64,000 nt of DNA from Fibrella aestuarina BUZ 2 (GCF_000331105.1 NC_020054.1:1167698-1231697), one strand, 5' to 3'; shown: positions 53,363-62,484, numbered from the stretch's first letter. Numbers and translations are program-made. The notes: generated by a model not told the origin, from the letters alone.

Positions 53363-56300
53363 TCACCGAACCCGGCTCAATACGGGTCTGGCGTCATTGA
53401 TAAGGCTCAGCAGGTAACGCTGTTTCCCAATGGTCAACGGGCTGATCTGCTTAACTTCGCCGTTAGTCAGGTAGCCGCTCTGCCGACTCGACAGCACCTG
53501 AAACGTACCCTTATGATTCATCAGAACCAGGCCCTGACAGGCGTCGATCATGCCTAATTGAGGCGTGAAATGGGTGAAGTTGCCACCCAGCACGAGGTCT
53601 TTCCGGCCATCGTTGTTGAGGTCTTCGCAGGCAATGGCGTTTACGCAGGTCATCTGCACGGCGGCGGGCAGATCACGCACCGTAAAATGAGGCTCACCAC
53701 CCGGCCCTTTGCCATCGTTTATGGCAACAATGGAACGGCGATACGTAAGCGTTTTGACCTGTGCCTTGTCGAGCACGTCGGCGGTAAACAGGTCCTGTAG
53801 CGATTTCGTAGCGTAATCGCTGTGTTTGAGGATTTTGGTTTTTAGAAACGGAAACTGATCGGCCATTTCGCGTTTCAGGAATACAGGTATGTCGCGCCCG
53901 TCGATCGTTTTGGTGGTCACCTTGTCGAGGATACCATTCTTGTCAAAATCGTTGACCCAGAGTTTCAGCGGGTGGTCGGCGTCGGCAGCTAGGGAAAAGT
54001 TATCACCGAGGTTACCCAGCACCAGATCGTTATCCCCATCGCCATCGAGATCGGCCACGGCTACGCTGCCCCACAGTCCGTTGATGTTGGCCAAACCCGT
54101 GTTCAGTTTTGAAAAACGACCATTGGCATACCCAAAAACAACCGGCTCCATCCAGTCGCCAACAACCACCAGTTCGGCGCGGCCGTCGCCCGTCAGGTCG
54201 GCCCAGGTGGCATCGCGTATCATGCCCGCCTTCGTTAGCTCAGGCGCAAGGCGCGGGGCTACATCGGTAAACTCGCCCACACCGTTGTTCTGGTACAGGT
54301 AACTCGTTGGGGTAACACCATACTCTTTGGGGTAACTGCGGCTGCCCACAAACAGGTCAAGGTCGCCATCATTGTCGAAGTCGTAGGGCGTCACCACGGC
54401 GGTGTTCATGGTGGCGGGTGGCAAGGCGCGGGCGTTCAGCGCAAACTGCCCTTTGCCATCGTTCATGAATAGACGATCGCGCAAAGTACCCGACCCCGTA
54501 GGAGCTTCGTTGCCGCCGCTGCCTACATACAGATCGAGATCGCCGTCCTTATCAGCGTCGAAGAAGAGGGCGGCCGTGTCTTCAAAGTCCTTGAACTGGG
54601 CCATCGACGGCTGGGTTGAGACTGTGAAACCGCTGCCCGTTTGCAGGTAGAGCTGTCCGCCCTGCCCCCTCGCTCCGCAAATGTAGACATCCTGCCGACC
54701 ATCGCCGTTAACATCGCCAATGGCCGCTTTGGGGCCTTCCTGCGACAGCTTCATCGGGATGTTCCGCTCGTCAAAGAAATCTTCGTACCGATCCTCCAGG
54801 TGCGGGGCAAACGGTGCAGGTACGTCGGTGAGGAGTAAAGACCCCGCCCCCAGCCCCTCCCCTTGAACTAAGGGGAGGGGAGAACCCTCGCGGAGCTTTT
54901 GCTCCCCTCCCCTTGAACTAAGGGGAGGGGCTGGGGGTGGGGTCTTTGCATCCTTGTGGGCCAGCGTCAGTGTTGTGCCCGCTTTAGGCGTCCGCACCAA
55001 CGTACTACGATCGTCGGGCCAGGTGACGCGTACGGAATCGATGCGGGGCAACGTACCCAGCCCAATGGTCTGTACGTATTCGGTGCTCGACTGGAAACCG
55101 CGCGAGGGCGCAATGTACCGGCTGATGATCTGTCCGTTGGCAAACACCTCGATCTTCGACCCGATCGCATAGGTGTTCTGGCCATCGCCGGTCAGTTTTA
55201 CTTTCAGGAATTGGTTACCCGCGGCCTGCTTCTCGGCGTGATTCTGGTACACAAAGCAGGGTTGGTTAACATTGTTGACGACCAGATCGAGGTCGCCATC
55301 ATTGTCGAGATCACCGTAGGCGGCCCCGTTGGAGAAACTGGGCTCATCCAGGCCCAGCTCCGCCGCTTTTTCGGTGAAGCGCAGGTTCTTGTTGTTGCTA
55401 AAGAAGCAGTTCGGAATGGGCCGTGACGGCATATTCTTGACGATCTCATCGAACTGCTTTTTCTCGCCCGACAACACCATTTTCTGAGCTACCTCGTTGG
55501 CGAAGAAGTCAATAAAATCCTGATCGATGATATCGTTGTAGATGCCATTGCAAACAAAGAGATCGTTGTACCCGTCGTTTTCGGCATCGAATAGCAAGGC
55601 GCCCCAACTCCAGTCGGAAGCGGCAACACCGGCGTAATTAGCGATTTCGCTGAACGTGCCGTTCTGGTTATTGAGTTGGAGGCAGTTTTGCTGAAGCTGC
55701 TTATAAAACCCTTTGTCGCGTTTCAGCCCGGCTACGTAATGGTTCTCGAAGGAAGTCGTGGTTTTGAGTCGTAGCTCATCGCGCGGTAGCATTTCCGTCG
55801 TGAAGATTTCCGCATAGCCATCGTTATTGATGTCGCCCATATCGGCCCCCATCGACGCGATGCTCAAGTGCTTCATCCGCTGCTCGATTTCTTCCTTGAA
55901 CCCTGTATGCCGACCTGCCGCGTCGTGCTGATTGATGTACAGGTAGTCTTTCTCGAAGAAGTCGTTCGAGACGTAGATGTCGGGCCAGTTATCGCCGTTG
56001 ACATCGCCGATGGTCACGCCCAGCCCAAAGCCAATCAGGCTGCTGTAAATGTTTTCTTCCTTAGAAACGTCAACGAAGAGCGGGGCTGTGGGCGTGGAGC
56101 CAATGGCCTGGGTGCCCTTTATTCTCCGTTCCACGCTCATATTGCGCATTAACCGGTCGCCGCCGCCTTTCAGAAAATCCTTGACGGGCCACTCACTGGC
56201 GGGCAGGGAGCGGTTATTTTCGAAGTTGAGCGTGTTGACCGGGATGAAACTGTTGTTCAGAATGTAGCAGTCGAGATCGCCGTCTTTGTCGTAATCGAAA

Positions 56301-56881
56301 AAGGCGGCGTGCGTTGTGTAGCCGTTGTCGTCGAGGCCATATTGGTGCGCTTCTTCTTTAAACGTGGGAACGCCATCCGGGCCATTGCCCTGGTTGATGT
56401 ACAGTTCTTTCCGCTGATCGACCCCTTTCTGGTAACCCGCGTAACAGACGTAGATGTCGAGTCGGCTGTCGTTATTGATGTCGACCATCACGACGCCCGT
56501 TCCCCATTTACCCTTGCTACCAACGCCAGCCTGCTCCGTGACGTCGTCAAACGTCCACGGTTTGCCGCCCTGCTTGCCCCGGTTGATGAACAGCTTGTTT
56601 GACCCCATGTTGGCGGTAAAGAAAACATCCGCCCAGCCGTCGTTGTTGAGGTCGCCGATGCCGACGCCGCCCCCGTTGTAGAAGTTCCGGTAGTTGAAAA
56701 TGTTGAAGTCGGCCTTGTTTTCGACCTTGTTCTGGAAATTGATGCCAATGGCCTCGTTGTCCATTTTCTCGAACAACGTGTCTTTAGCAGGGCCTTGACA
56801 GGCCGTAAAGCCAACCGTAAAAAGTAGCAAACAGGCGGCTGTTTTTAGGCAATTGAACGGCTTATGTAGTTGGGTGGCCAT
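53363..56881 (-). CDS. CRTAC1-type lipoprotein with ASPIC/UnbV domain (copy 3)
   Basis: About 1172 residues from the ATG at 56881 (lipoprotein Cys28, AACLLLFTVGFTAC); an upstream ATG at 56914 is possible. Seven Ca-loops (DLNNDGWAD, DINNDSRLD, DYDKDGDLD, DVNGDNWPD, DINNDGYAE, DAENDGYND, DLDNDGDLD), ASPIC/UnbV at about 555-642, and seven more (DVNGDGRQD, DADKDGDLD, DFDNDGDLD, DLTGDGRAE, DLDGDGDND, DFDKNGILD, DLNNDGRKD). A 46-base-arm palindrome (54837-54947) codes for a Pro/Gly-rich linker (TPPPAPPLSSRGGEQ ... VQGEGLGAG) at the same place as in copy 2. It follows the small lipoprotein gene closely. Probably a surface protein; ligand unknown. Confidence 0.9.
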   Translation of the reverse strand: MATQLHKPFNCLKTAACLLLFTVGFTACQGPAKDTLFEKMDNEAIGINFQNKVENKADFNIFNYRNFYNGGGVGIGDLNNDGWADVFFTANMGSNKLFINRGKQGGKPWTFDDVTEQAGVGSKGKWGTGVVMVDINNDSRLDIYVCYAGYQKGVDQRKELYINQGNGPDGVPTFKEEAHQYGLDDNGYTTHAAFFDYDKDGDLDCYILNNSFIPVNTLNFENNRSLPASEWPVKDFLKGGGDRLMRNMSVERRIKGTQAIGSTPTAPLFVDVSKEENIYSSLIGFGLGVTIGDVNGDNWPDIYVSNDFFEKDYLYINQHDAAGRHTGFKEEIEQRMKHLSIASMGADMGDINNDGYAEIFTTEMLPRDELRLKTTTSFENHYVAGLKRDKGFYKQLQQNCLQLNNQNGTFSEIANYAGVAASDWSWGALLFDAENDGYNDLFVCNGIYNDIIDQDFIDFFANEVAQKMVLSGEKKQFDEIVKNMPSRPIPNCFFSNNKNLRFTEKAAELGLDEPSFSNGAAYGDLDNDGDLDLVVNNVNQPCFVYQNHAEKQAAGNQFLKVKLTGDGQNTYAIGSKIEVFANGQIISRYIAPSRGFQSSTEYVQTIGLGTLPRIDSVRVTWPDDRSTLVRTPKAGTTLTLAHKDAKTPPPAPPLSSRGGEQKLREGSPLPLVQGEGLGAGSLLLTDVPAPFAPHLEDRYEDFFDERNIPMKLSQEGPKAAIGDVNGDGRQDVYICGARGQGGQLYLQTGSGFTVSTQPSMAQFKDFEDTAALFFDADKDGDLDLYVGSGGNEAPTGSGTLRDRLFMNDGKGQFALNARALPPATMNTAVVTPYDFDNDGDLDLFVGSRSYPKEYGVTPTSYLYQNNGVGEFTDVAPRLAPELTKAGMIRDATWADLTGDGRAELVVVGDWMEPVVFGYANGRFSKLNTGLANINGLWGSVAVADLDGDGDNDLVLGNLGDNFSLAADADHPLKLWVNDFDKNGILDKVTTKTIDGRDIPVFLKREMADQFPFLKTKILKHSDYATKSLQDLFTADVLDKAQVKTLTYRRSIVAINDGKGPGGEPHFTVRDLPAAVQMTCVNAIACEDLNNDGRKDLVLGGNFTHFTPQLGMIDACQGLVLMNHKGTFQVLSSRQSGYLTNGEVKQISPLTIGKQRYLLSLINDARPVLSRVR
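54837..54947. repeat. In-frame GC-rich palindrome inside CRTAC1 copy 3
   Basis: 46-base arms (54837-54882 and 54902-54947) are complementary except for one outer base and the TTGAACTA centre, which is directly repeated in both. The outer core CCCCACCCCCAGCCCC-type sequence is the same as in copy 2. Confidence 0.95.
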
Positions 56882-56921
56882 CCAGAAAGGCCGCGGAAAG
56901 AAGGTGCGTATCACAGGTTGG

Positions 56922-57476
56922 TTAGAAAAAAACGCTCGCCTCGGGTAAGCTTTCCAGCTTGACGGGCGGCCGTTTATAAATAATGTCAGCCGTTATATCA
57001 TTCCACTTTTCGGGCATAGCCATGTGCGCATACTTGCCACCTTTGCCCTCGATGTGGATGATGATTTTCTCGCGCGACAGGTGATCGACGGTAATGATAC
57101 CGTCGGTCATGAGGTAGCCGATGCCGTATTGATTGGCCTTATCGGTAATTCGGCCCATCATAACGCTGGCATTTAGCTGGTTATTGGCGTAAACGGGCTT
57201 GCTAAATGGCTTGTTGCTGTACCAGTGTTCACCATTAAAGGTAACGATCACGTTGCTCTCAAATTGGTCGAACAGGCTGATTTTGAAAAATCGATCGCTG
57301 GCGGCGACGGTGCCGGTAAAAACGGACGAGTCCGGGTAAAAGGGTTGGCCGTCGATGGTTACCCGAATGCGGGCCTGACCATCCTTCAGCGATTTTAGTA
57401 TCTCATCCTGGCTAACGGAGGGTTTACAGGCAAAACTCAGGATACCTATCCATACTACTAATCCTACTTTCCACAT
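56922..57476 (-). CDS. Small lipoprotein of unknown function
   Basis: 184 residues from the ATG at 57476, lipoprotein Cys17 (KVGLVVWIGILSFAC). The body is beta-rich (ARIRVTIDGQPFYPDSSVF, NVIVTFNGEHWYSNKPF, DGIITVDHLSREKIIIHIEGKGG) and has no enzyme motif. It sits between susD of the second locus and CRTAC1 copy 3, about 40 bases from the latter, so the two are probably co-transcribed. The first locus has no counterpart. An envelope partner of the CRTAC1 protein is a reasonable inference. Confidence 0.75.
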   Translation of the reverse strand: MWKVGLVVWIGILSFACKPSVSQDEILKSLKDGQARIRVTIDGQPFYPDSSVFTGTVAASDRFFKISLFDQFESNVIVTFNGEHWYSNKPFSKPVYANNQLNASVMMGRITDKANQYGIGYLMTDGIITVDHLSREKIIIHIEGKGGKYAHMAMPEKWNDITADIIYKRPPVKLESLPEASVFF

Positions 57477-57519
57477 AATTGGGATAAAGTTACAGCGCAA
57501 ATGGGGATTCTACTGAAAG

Positions 57520-57549
57520 CAAAAATGCCCGGCTGAGCGGGCATTTTTG
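57520..57549 (-). terminator. Terminator after susD (second locus)
   Basis: CAAAAATGCCCG / CGGGCATTTTTG is a 12-bp stem with loop GCTGAG. It lies between susD and the small lipoprotein gene, just as 48043-48074 does in the first locus. Confidence 0.9.
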
Positions 57550-57570
57550 TGTCATGGTATGACTTGAAGT

Positions 57571-59076
57571 CTAGTAACCCGCGTTCTGCTTCAAATTCGG
57601 GTTCGAAGCGAGTGCGTCAGACGGGATCGGGTACAGCACCGTGTTTGCGCTCTTATTGTCGACGCCCGTGCCAGTGGTGAATTTGCCGTAACGAACTTCA
57701 ACGGTCCGTTTGCCACCTTCCCAATACGTTTCACGTCCGATTTCATCGAACATCGTATCTTCAGTCAGGGCGGTCAGGGTTGACGCTTTCCGGGTAGCCC
57801 GTAGCGCGTTTACGGTTGCCAGCGCAGCTGCCGTGTTTCCGCTGCGCAGTTGCGCCTCGGCCTTCATCAGATACGCATCGCCGTAGCGAATGAGGATGTA
57901 CTTGTTGGCATCGGCCGGGTGGTATTTGATTACGCGGATACCTTTATCCGTAGGGCAGCCCGACAGAACGACGTCGCGGGTAAACTGCAGGGGCTTGTTG
58001 GCCCGGCTGTCGTTCAGCGCTTTGCCTTTGTCATCGTATTGCTGACCGATCAGGAACCCTTTGCCGATACCTGAGAATTGCGTACCATCTTTTTTCGCAG
58101 GAATGCCTTTCCGCATGTCGTTATTCTCAAACTTATCGTAGAAGTCAGCCAGCGTGGTGAAGCCATTCCAGCCAGATGGATTCTGATCGTAGTGGAGGGT
58201 CATCATCCAGCGGTTCTGCGGGTTACCCTGCGCACCGGTCAGGATAATTTCGTTGGCGGCACTGGTCGTAAAGTTGTCGAAGTAGTTGGGATTCAGTTTG
58301 AAACCCGCCGCCGTGATGGCATCGACGTACTTCACTACATTATCCATATCAGCCTTGTCGAAGGTGTAGGGGCCTTCTGGCTTCGTTGACTTGTACACCG
58401 CTTTGTTCAGGAACAGCTTAGCCAGCAGGTAGTTGGCCGATGCCTTGCTGGCAACAGCGTTCTCGGCGGCTGTAGCACTGGCTTCAGAGAGCGCAGGAAG
58501 TGCCTCGGTCAGGTCTTTGACAATGAAATCAAAGGCTTCCGAGCGAGTCATTACCTTCGGGTTGTCGTTAACGCCCTGATTAACATCGCGGTAAGGTACT
58601 TGTCCCCAGTAATCCATGACGTGGAACATGTTCCAGGCACGCAAAAACTTGGCCTGAGCTACCTGAGCCGGCGTCGAAGATGACGTAGCAATGATCTGCG
58701 TGGTTTTGAAAACCTCTGAGTTCAGGTTATTCCACGAGTTCAGGATACCTGAGTGGGTGGCATCCCACGTGTGCTGATCCAGTGTACGCCATACCCCATT
58801 ATCACCCCAGTCGACCCCGCGGGTAGGCGGAATCATTTCGGCAGTGGTATGCACACCAAGTGAATAAATGTTCGCCTGGTCAGAGAAGTTGTTACCGAGG
58901 TTATTGTAAGAGGCTTGCAAGGCGTCTGCCACATTGGGCAGACCGGCAAACGTACCTGCCGAAGACGCTGGAACCACAATGGATGAGGTTTCCTTTACGG
59001 TCAGGTCCGTACAAGCCGACATAGCGGCAATAAAAGCGCCAGTCGTTAGTGCACTAAGTACTAGACTGTTTTTCAT
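57571..59076 (-). CDS. SusD/RagB-family outer-membrane lipoprotein (second locus)
   Basis: 501 residues, ATG at 59076, lipoprotein Cys22 (SALTTGAFIAAMSAC). Same family features as the first copy: LQASYNNLGNNFSDQANIYSLG, FLRAWNMFHVMDYWGQVPYRDVNQG, ANYLLAKLFLNKAVY, RYGDAYLMKAEAQLRSGN, DEIGRETYWEGGKRTVEVRYG and the near-identical C-terminus YPIPSDALASNPNLKQN. It starts 19 bases after the susC stop, so the pair is tightly coupled. A role as the substrate-binding lid of the SusC barrel is inferred from the family; ligand unknown. Confidence 0.95.
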   Translation of the reverse strand: MKNSLVLSALTTGAFIAAMSACTDLTVKETSSIVVPASSAGTFAGLPNVADALQASYNNLGNNFSDQANIYSLGVHTTAEMIPPTRGVDWGDNGVWRTLDQHTWDATHSGILNSWNNLNSEVFKTTQIIATSSSTPAQVAQAKFLRAWNMFHVMDYWGQVPYRDVNQGVNDNPKVMTRSEAFDFIVKDLTEALPALSEASATAAENAVASKASANYLLAKLFLNKAVYKSTKPEGPYTFDKADMDNVVKYVDAITAAGFKLNPNYFDNFTTSAANEIILTGAQGNPQNRWMMTLHYDQNPSGWNGFTTLADFYDKFENNDMRKGIPAKKDGTQFSGIGKGFLIGQQYDDKGKALNDSRANKPLQFTRDVVLSGCPTDKGIRVIKYHPADANKYILIRYGDAYLMKAEAQLRSGNTAAALATVNALRATRKASTLTALTEDTMFDEIGRETYWEGGKRTVEVRYGKFTTGTGVDNKSANTVLYPIPSDALASNPNLKQNAGY

Positions 59077-59095
59077 GTTAGTAGTTGCTTACGAT

Positions 59096-62000
59096 TTAGA
59101 AAGTGAATGTAGCGCCTAGCGTGAACGTGCGGGCACGGGGGTAAGCCGTGTAGTCGATACCCAGCGAGGGTACACCGTTCAGCGACTTGTTCGTGTTTAC
59201 TTCGGGATCCTGACCCGTATAGCTCGTCAAGACAAACAGGTTCTGGCCCGTGAGGAAGAGACGTACATTTGACAATGTTGACGAGTTTTTCGGGTTGATA
59301 CGGTACCCAATGTTGACGTTCTGCAGCCGGACAAATGAGCCATTCTCCAGAAAACGGGTCGACACGTCAGGTGCGTTGAAAGCGCCTTCTGCCAGGCTAG
59401 GTACGTTACGGGTTACGTTACGACCGTTGTTGTAAGAGCCTTTGGTGAAGTAGGCATTGGCCGTGTTGTTATAGACGTAGTTACCGGCAACAGCGTTGAA
59501 GAACAGGCTGGCCGTCCAGTTGCCATACCGGAAGTTGCTGGTCAGGCCACCCGTGAACTTCGGAATGGGCGATTTGCCAATGAACTTCTGTACGTCACCA
59601 CCGATGTAAACCGAGTTGCCGGCTTCGTCGTAGCCACCAAACTCACGCAGGAAATACGCGAAAAGCGGCTGGTTGTTGGCGATACGTTCAGCATATGCAC
59701 CCGTCAGCCCCTGGCCACTGATGGCACCCGTGTTGATGATGCCACCGTAGTTTTTGAGGATGTTGTGGTTGTAAGCACCGTTCACGCTGATATCCCAACC
59801 GAAGTTTGTCTTGTCAACAGCTACGTAGTTCAGAGCGAGTTCAACACCACTGTTGATTACATTGCCATCAATGTTTTTCCAGACGAATGGGGTCAGTGCA
59901 GGCTGCGCAGAGGCTACCTGAATGAGCAGATTCTGCGTGTTTTTCTGGTACACATCAAGGCTACCCGTCAGGCGGTTGCCCGTGAAGGCAAAGTCAATAC
60001 CACCGTTGATTTGCGTAGCGGACTCCCACTTCAAGTCGGGGTTCGGGAAGGCCTCTGAGTTAAGCCCGCCTCCCGATACGTTGCGACCGCCGGTCTGAAT
60101 CGTGTACTCACCATAACGCTGCCGTTGTACGTACAGGTTGTGGGGGATCGACTGGTTACCTGTTACCCCGTAACCAAAGCGCACTTTGAGGTCGGCGAAT
60201 ACGTTTTTCGGGATGAAATCCTTGTTGATCAGCTTGTAAGCTACAGCCGCCGATGGGAAGTAACCATACTTATAGTTCGGTCCGAAACGGGTTGAACCGT
60301 CAGCGCGCAACGTACCCGTCACGATCAAATCGCCAAGACCCAGGTTTACCCGGCCGAAGTAAGATTGCAGTTCATCCTTCGTGTAGTTCGTGTTGGCAAT
60401 GACGCTACCAATCAGGTTCTTGTTCGGATCTGAATTGTAGACCGTCGAGGCCGAAGCTGCGTTCTGAATCATCAGATCCAGGTCACTCGTCAGGAAGTTA
60501 GTTGCCGATGCTTTCTGGTAGAAGTAATCGAAGCTCTGGTAAGAGTACCCCAACAGGGCGCTGAGATCAACCTTGCCCAACTGCTTGTTGTACGTGAAGT
60601 AGTTCTCCCACAGGTTGTTGTCAATCTGAATATCCGTCAGGTACAGGCGTCCCTGATTCTGGATGTCCTGATACCCCAGGTCACGCGAGAAGGCCGACTT
60701 CCGCGACGACATCGACTTGTCAAAACCGTATACCGTTTTGAATTTCAGACCGTCCAGGATTTCGAATTCAAGGTTGATGTTACCAACGGCCCGGAGCGTC
60801 TTGGTGTTGTCTTTCGACAGGCTCAGCAGGGCTTGCGGGTTGGGTTCAGCTACGTTGGTCGACTGGTAGAGTGAACCATCGGCGTTATAGACAGGCAGCG
60901 TCGGGTTCGACTTCAGGATACCGGCCAAGAGGTCACCCTGGTAACCGGCATTGTCGGTAACGGGGATGTTGCCATCCTTAGTTTGCGATACCGTAGCCTG
61001 CACACCAATGTTCAGCCGGTTATTGATGAACTTTTTGTTCCCATTCAGGCCAATGCTAATCCGGTTTAGCGAGCTCTTCTGCATGATACCCTGCTGATCG
61101 AGATACCCCAGCGAGAACCGGTAGTTGCCCGTATTATCGCCGGCTCCGTAGGCCAGGTTTTGCTGGTTGGTTACGCCGGTGCGGAACAGAATGTCCTGCC
61201 AGTCGGTGCGGGAGCCACGGTCGTTAGAGGGCTGCAGCTTGGCATATTCGTCCGGGCTTAACAGGTCGTACCGCTTTGTAATGTTGCTGATACCAATTGA
61301 GGGCGAATATTCAAGCGTTCCTTTGCCACCTTTGCCTTTTTTGGTCGTAATCAATACGACACCATTGGCGCCCCGTGCCCCGTAGATGGCCGTAGCCGAC
61401 GCATCTTTCAGAATGTCCATCGACTCGATGTCGTTGGGGTTCAAGAAGTTGAGGGGGTTACGGGCTGATGAGCTGCCGATCCCTGAGTTATCACCACCCG
61501 ACGAGGTTTCGTCGCCGCTGAGGGGAACGCCATCAACAACGAAAAGTGGGTTGTTACCATTCCGAACCGACGATGTACCCCGGATACGGATGTTGATCGG
61601 GCCGCCCGGCTCGCCGTTGCCCTGCGTGATCGCCACACCCGGCACACGGCCCTGCATGAGCTGCTCAGGCGAGATGATTACCCCCTTGTTGAAGTCTTTG
61701 GTACCGATGGCGTTGACAGCGCCGGTCAGGTCCTTCTTCTTAACGGTACCATAACCGATAACGACAACCTCATTCAGCGTTTTGTTGTCTTCCTGCAGAG
61801 TTACGTCGATCGTTGACCGGTTGCCAACGGTAATTTCCTGATTTTCAAACCCTACAAAGCTGTATACGAGTACGGCGTTATTCGCTGCATTAATCTTGTA
61901 ATTCCCGTCGGCATCGGAGTTGGTACCCCGTGTTGTGCCTTTCACACTGATACTTACGCCCGGCAGGCCCCGCCCACCTGCATCCTTCACTTTACCCGAT

Positions 62001-62149
62001 ATGCTGTTGTCTTGGGCAAACGTCAACTGGCTGCTCAATGTCAGCAATAGTATGAGCATTGCCAGAGCGCCTGCTTTCAGAAAGACCAGGGCAGGCTGCA
62101 TACGCCGGGTGGTTACGGCGCTACCTACTAAGTAGGAATTGTGCATCAT
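59096..62149 (-). CDS. SusC/RagA-family TonB-linked outer-membrane transporter (second locus)
   Basis: About 1017 residues from the ATG at 62149 (ATG at 62146 and an upstream 62194 are alternatives). Signal peptide to about residue 45 (LAMLILLLTLSSQLTFAQ), carboxypeptidase-regulatory-like domain (ISGKVKDAGGRGLPGVSISVKG), SusC signature LNEVVVIGYGTVKK, plug (SPEQLMQGRVPGVAITQGNGEPGG ... NNPLFVVDGVPLSG) and barrel ending TFTLGATFTF. The predicted task is TonB-dependent uptake with the adjacent SusD. It is divergent from the FAD oxidoreductase gene across a 490-base AT-rich region. Confidence 0.96.
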   Translation of the reverse strand: MMHNSYLVGSAVTTRRMQPALVFLKAGALAMLILLLTLSSQLTFAQDNSISGKVKDAGGRGLPGVSISVKGTTRGTNSDADGNYKINAANNAVLVYSFVGFENQEITVGNRSTIDVTLQEDNKTLNEVVVIGYGTVKKKDLTGAVNAIGTKDFNKGVIISPEQLMQGRVPGVAITQGNGEPGGPINIRIRGTSSVRNGNNPLFVVDGVPLSGDETSSGGDNSGIGSSSARNPLNFLNPNDIESMDILKDASATAIYGARGANGVVLITTKKGKGGKGTLEYSPSIGISNITKRYDLLSPDEYAKLQPSNDRGSRTDWQDILFRTGVTNQQNLAYGAGDNTGNYRFSLGYLDQQGIMQKSSLNRISIGLNGNKKFINNRLNIGVQATVSQTKDGNIPVTDNAGYQGDLLAGILKSNPTLPVYNADGSLYQSTNVAEPNPQALLSLSKDNTKTLRAVGNINLEFEILDGLKFKTVYGFDKSMSSRKSAFSRDLGYQDIQNQGRLYLTDIQIDNNLWENYFTYNKQLGKVDLSALLGYSYQSFDYFYQKASATNFLTSDLDLMIQNAASASTVYNSDPNKNLIGSVIANTNYTKDELQSYFGRVNLGLGDLIVTGTLRADGSTRFGPNYKYGYFPSAAVAYKLINKDFIPKNVFADLKVRFGYGVTGNQSIPHNLYVQRQRYGEYTIQTGGRNVSGGGLNSEAFPNPDLKWESATQINGGIDFAFTGNRLTGSLDVYQKNTQNLLIQVASAQPALTPFVWKNIDGNVINSGVELALNYVAVDKTNFGWDISVNGAYNHNILKNYGGIINTGAISGQGLTGAYAERIANNQPLFAYFLREFGGYDEAGNSVYIGGDVQKFIGKSPIPKFTGGLTSNFRYGNWTASLFFNAVAGNYVYNNTANAYFTKGSYNNGRNVTRNVPSLAEGAFNAPDVSTRFLENGSFVRLQNVNIGYRINPKNSSTLSNVRLFLTGQNLFVLTSYTGQDPEVNTNKSLNGVPSLGIDYTAYPRARTFTLGATFTF

Positions 62150-62317
62150 AGGTTTAAAAATGGTTAGCAATAGATTTTGGTAAACATTTATCACGATCAG
62201 GGTTAAGCCTTATTTCTAAGTAAAAAGCAAGTAGTATTCTGGTTGTGGTTGCTATGCGCAGAATCGCTCTACACTGCATTTCTAGGAGAAATTATTGCCG
62301 TAAGCCCTGAAATGAGT

Positions 62318-62332
62318 GGCGAATTACAATAA
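62318..62332 (-). promoter_or_regulatory. Shared upstream box A (second susC)
   Basis: GGCGAATTACAATAA, 169 bases upstream of the susC ATG; see 53021-53035. Confidence 0.45.
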
Positions 62333-62471
62333 ATAGTTAGTAAGATACAATAGAAAGATAATTAAAATTAGTCGTATTAATACGCATGTAATGTACTGTA
62401 CTAATTGTAAATATTGACACATGTACTTAATGATTTACATTAATTGAGTATTTTTTCTATATAGGTAATGA

Positions 62472-62484
62472 GCTAATTATCAGT
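62472..62484 (-). promoter_or_regulatory. Shared upstream box B (second susC)
   Basis: GCTAATTATCAGT, identical to 53146-53158. Confidence 0.4.

Noticed and set aside
40879..62149. A polysaccharide utilisation locus with assignable substrate
   Set aside because: No glycoside hydrolase, lyase, esterase, sulfatase or sensor gene was found, so no glycan target can be supported.
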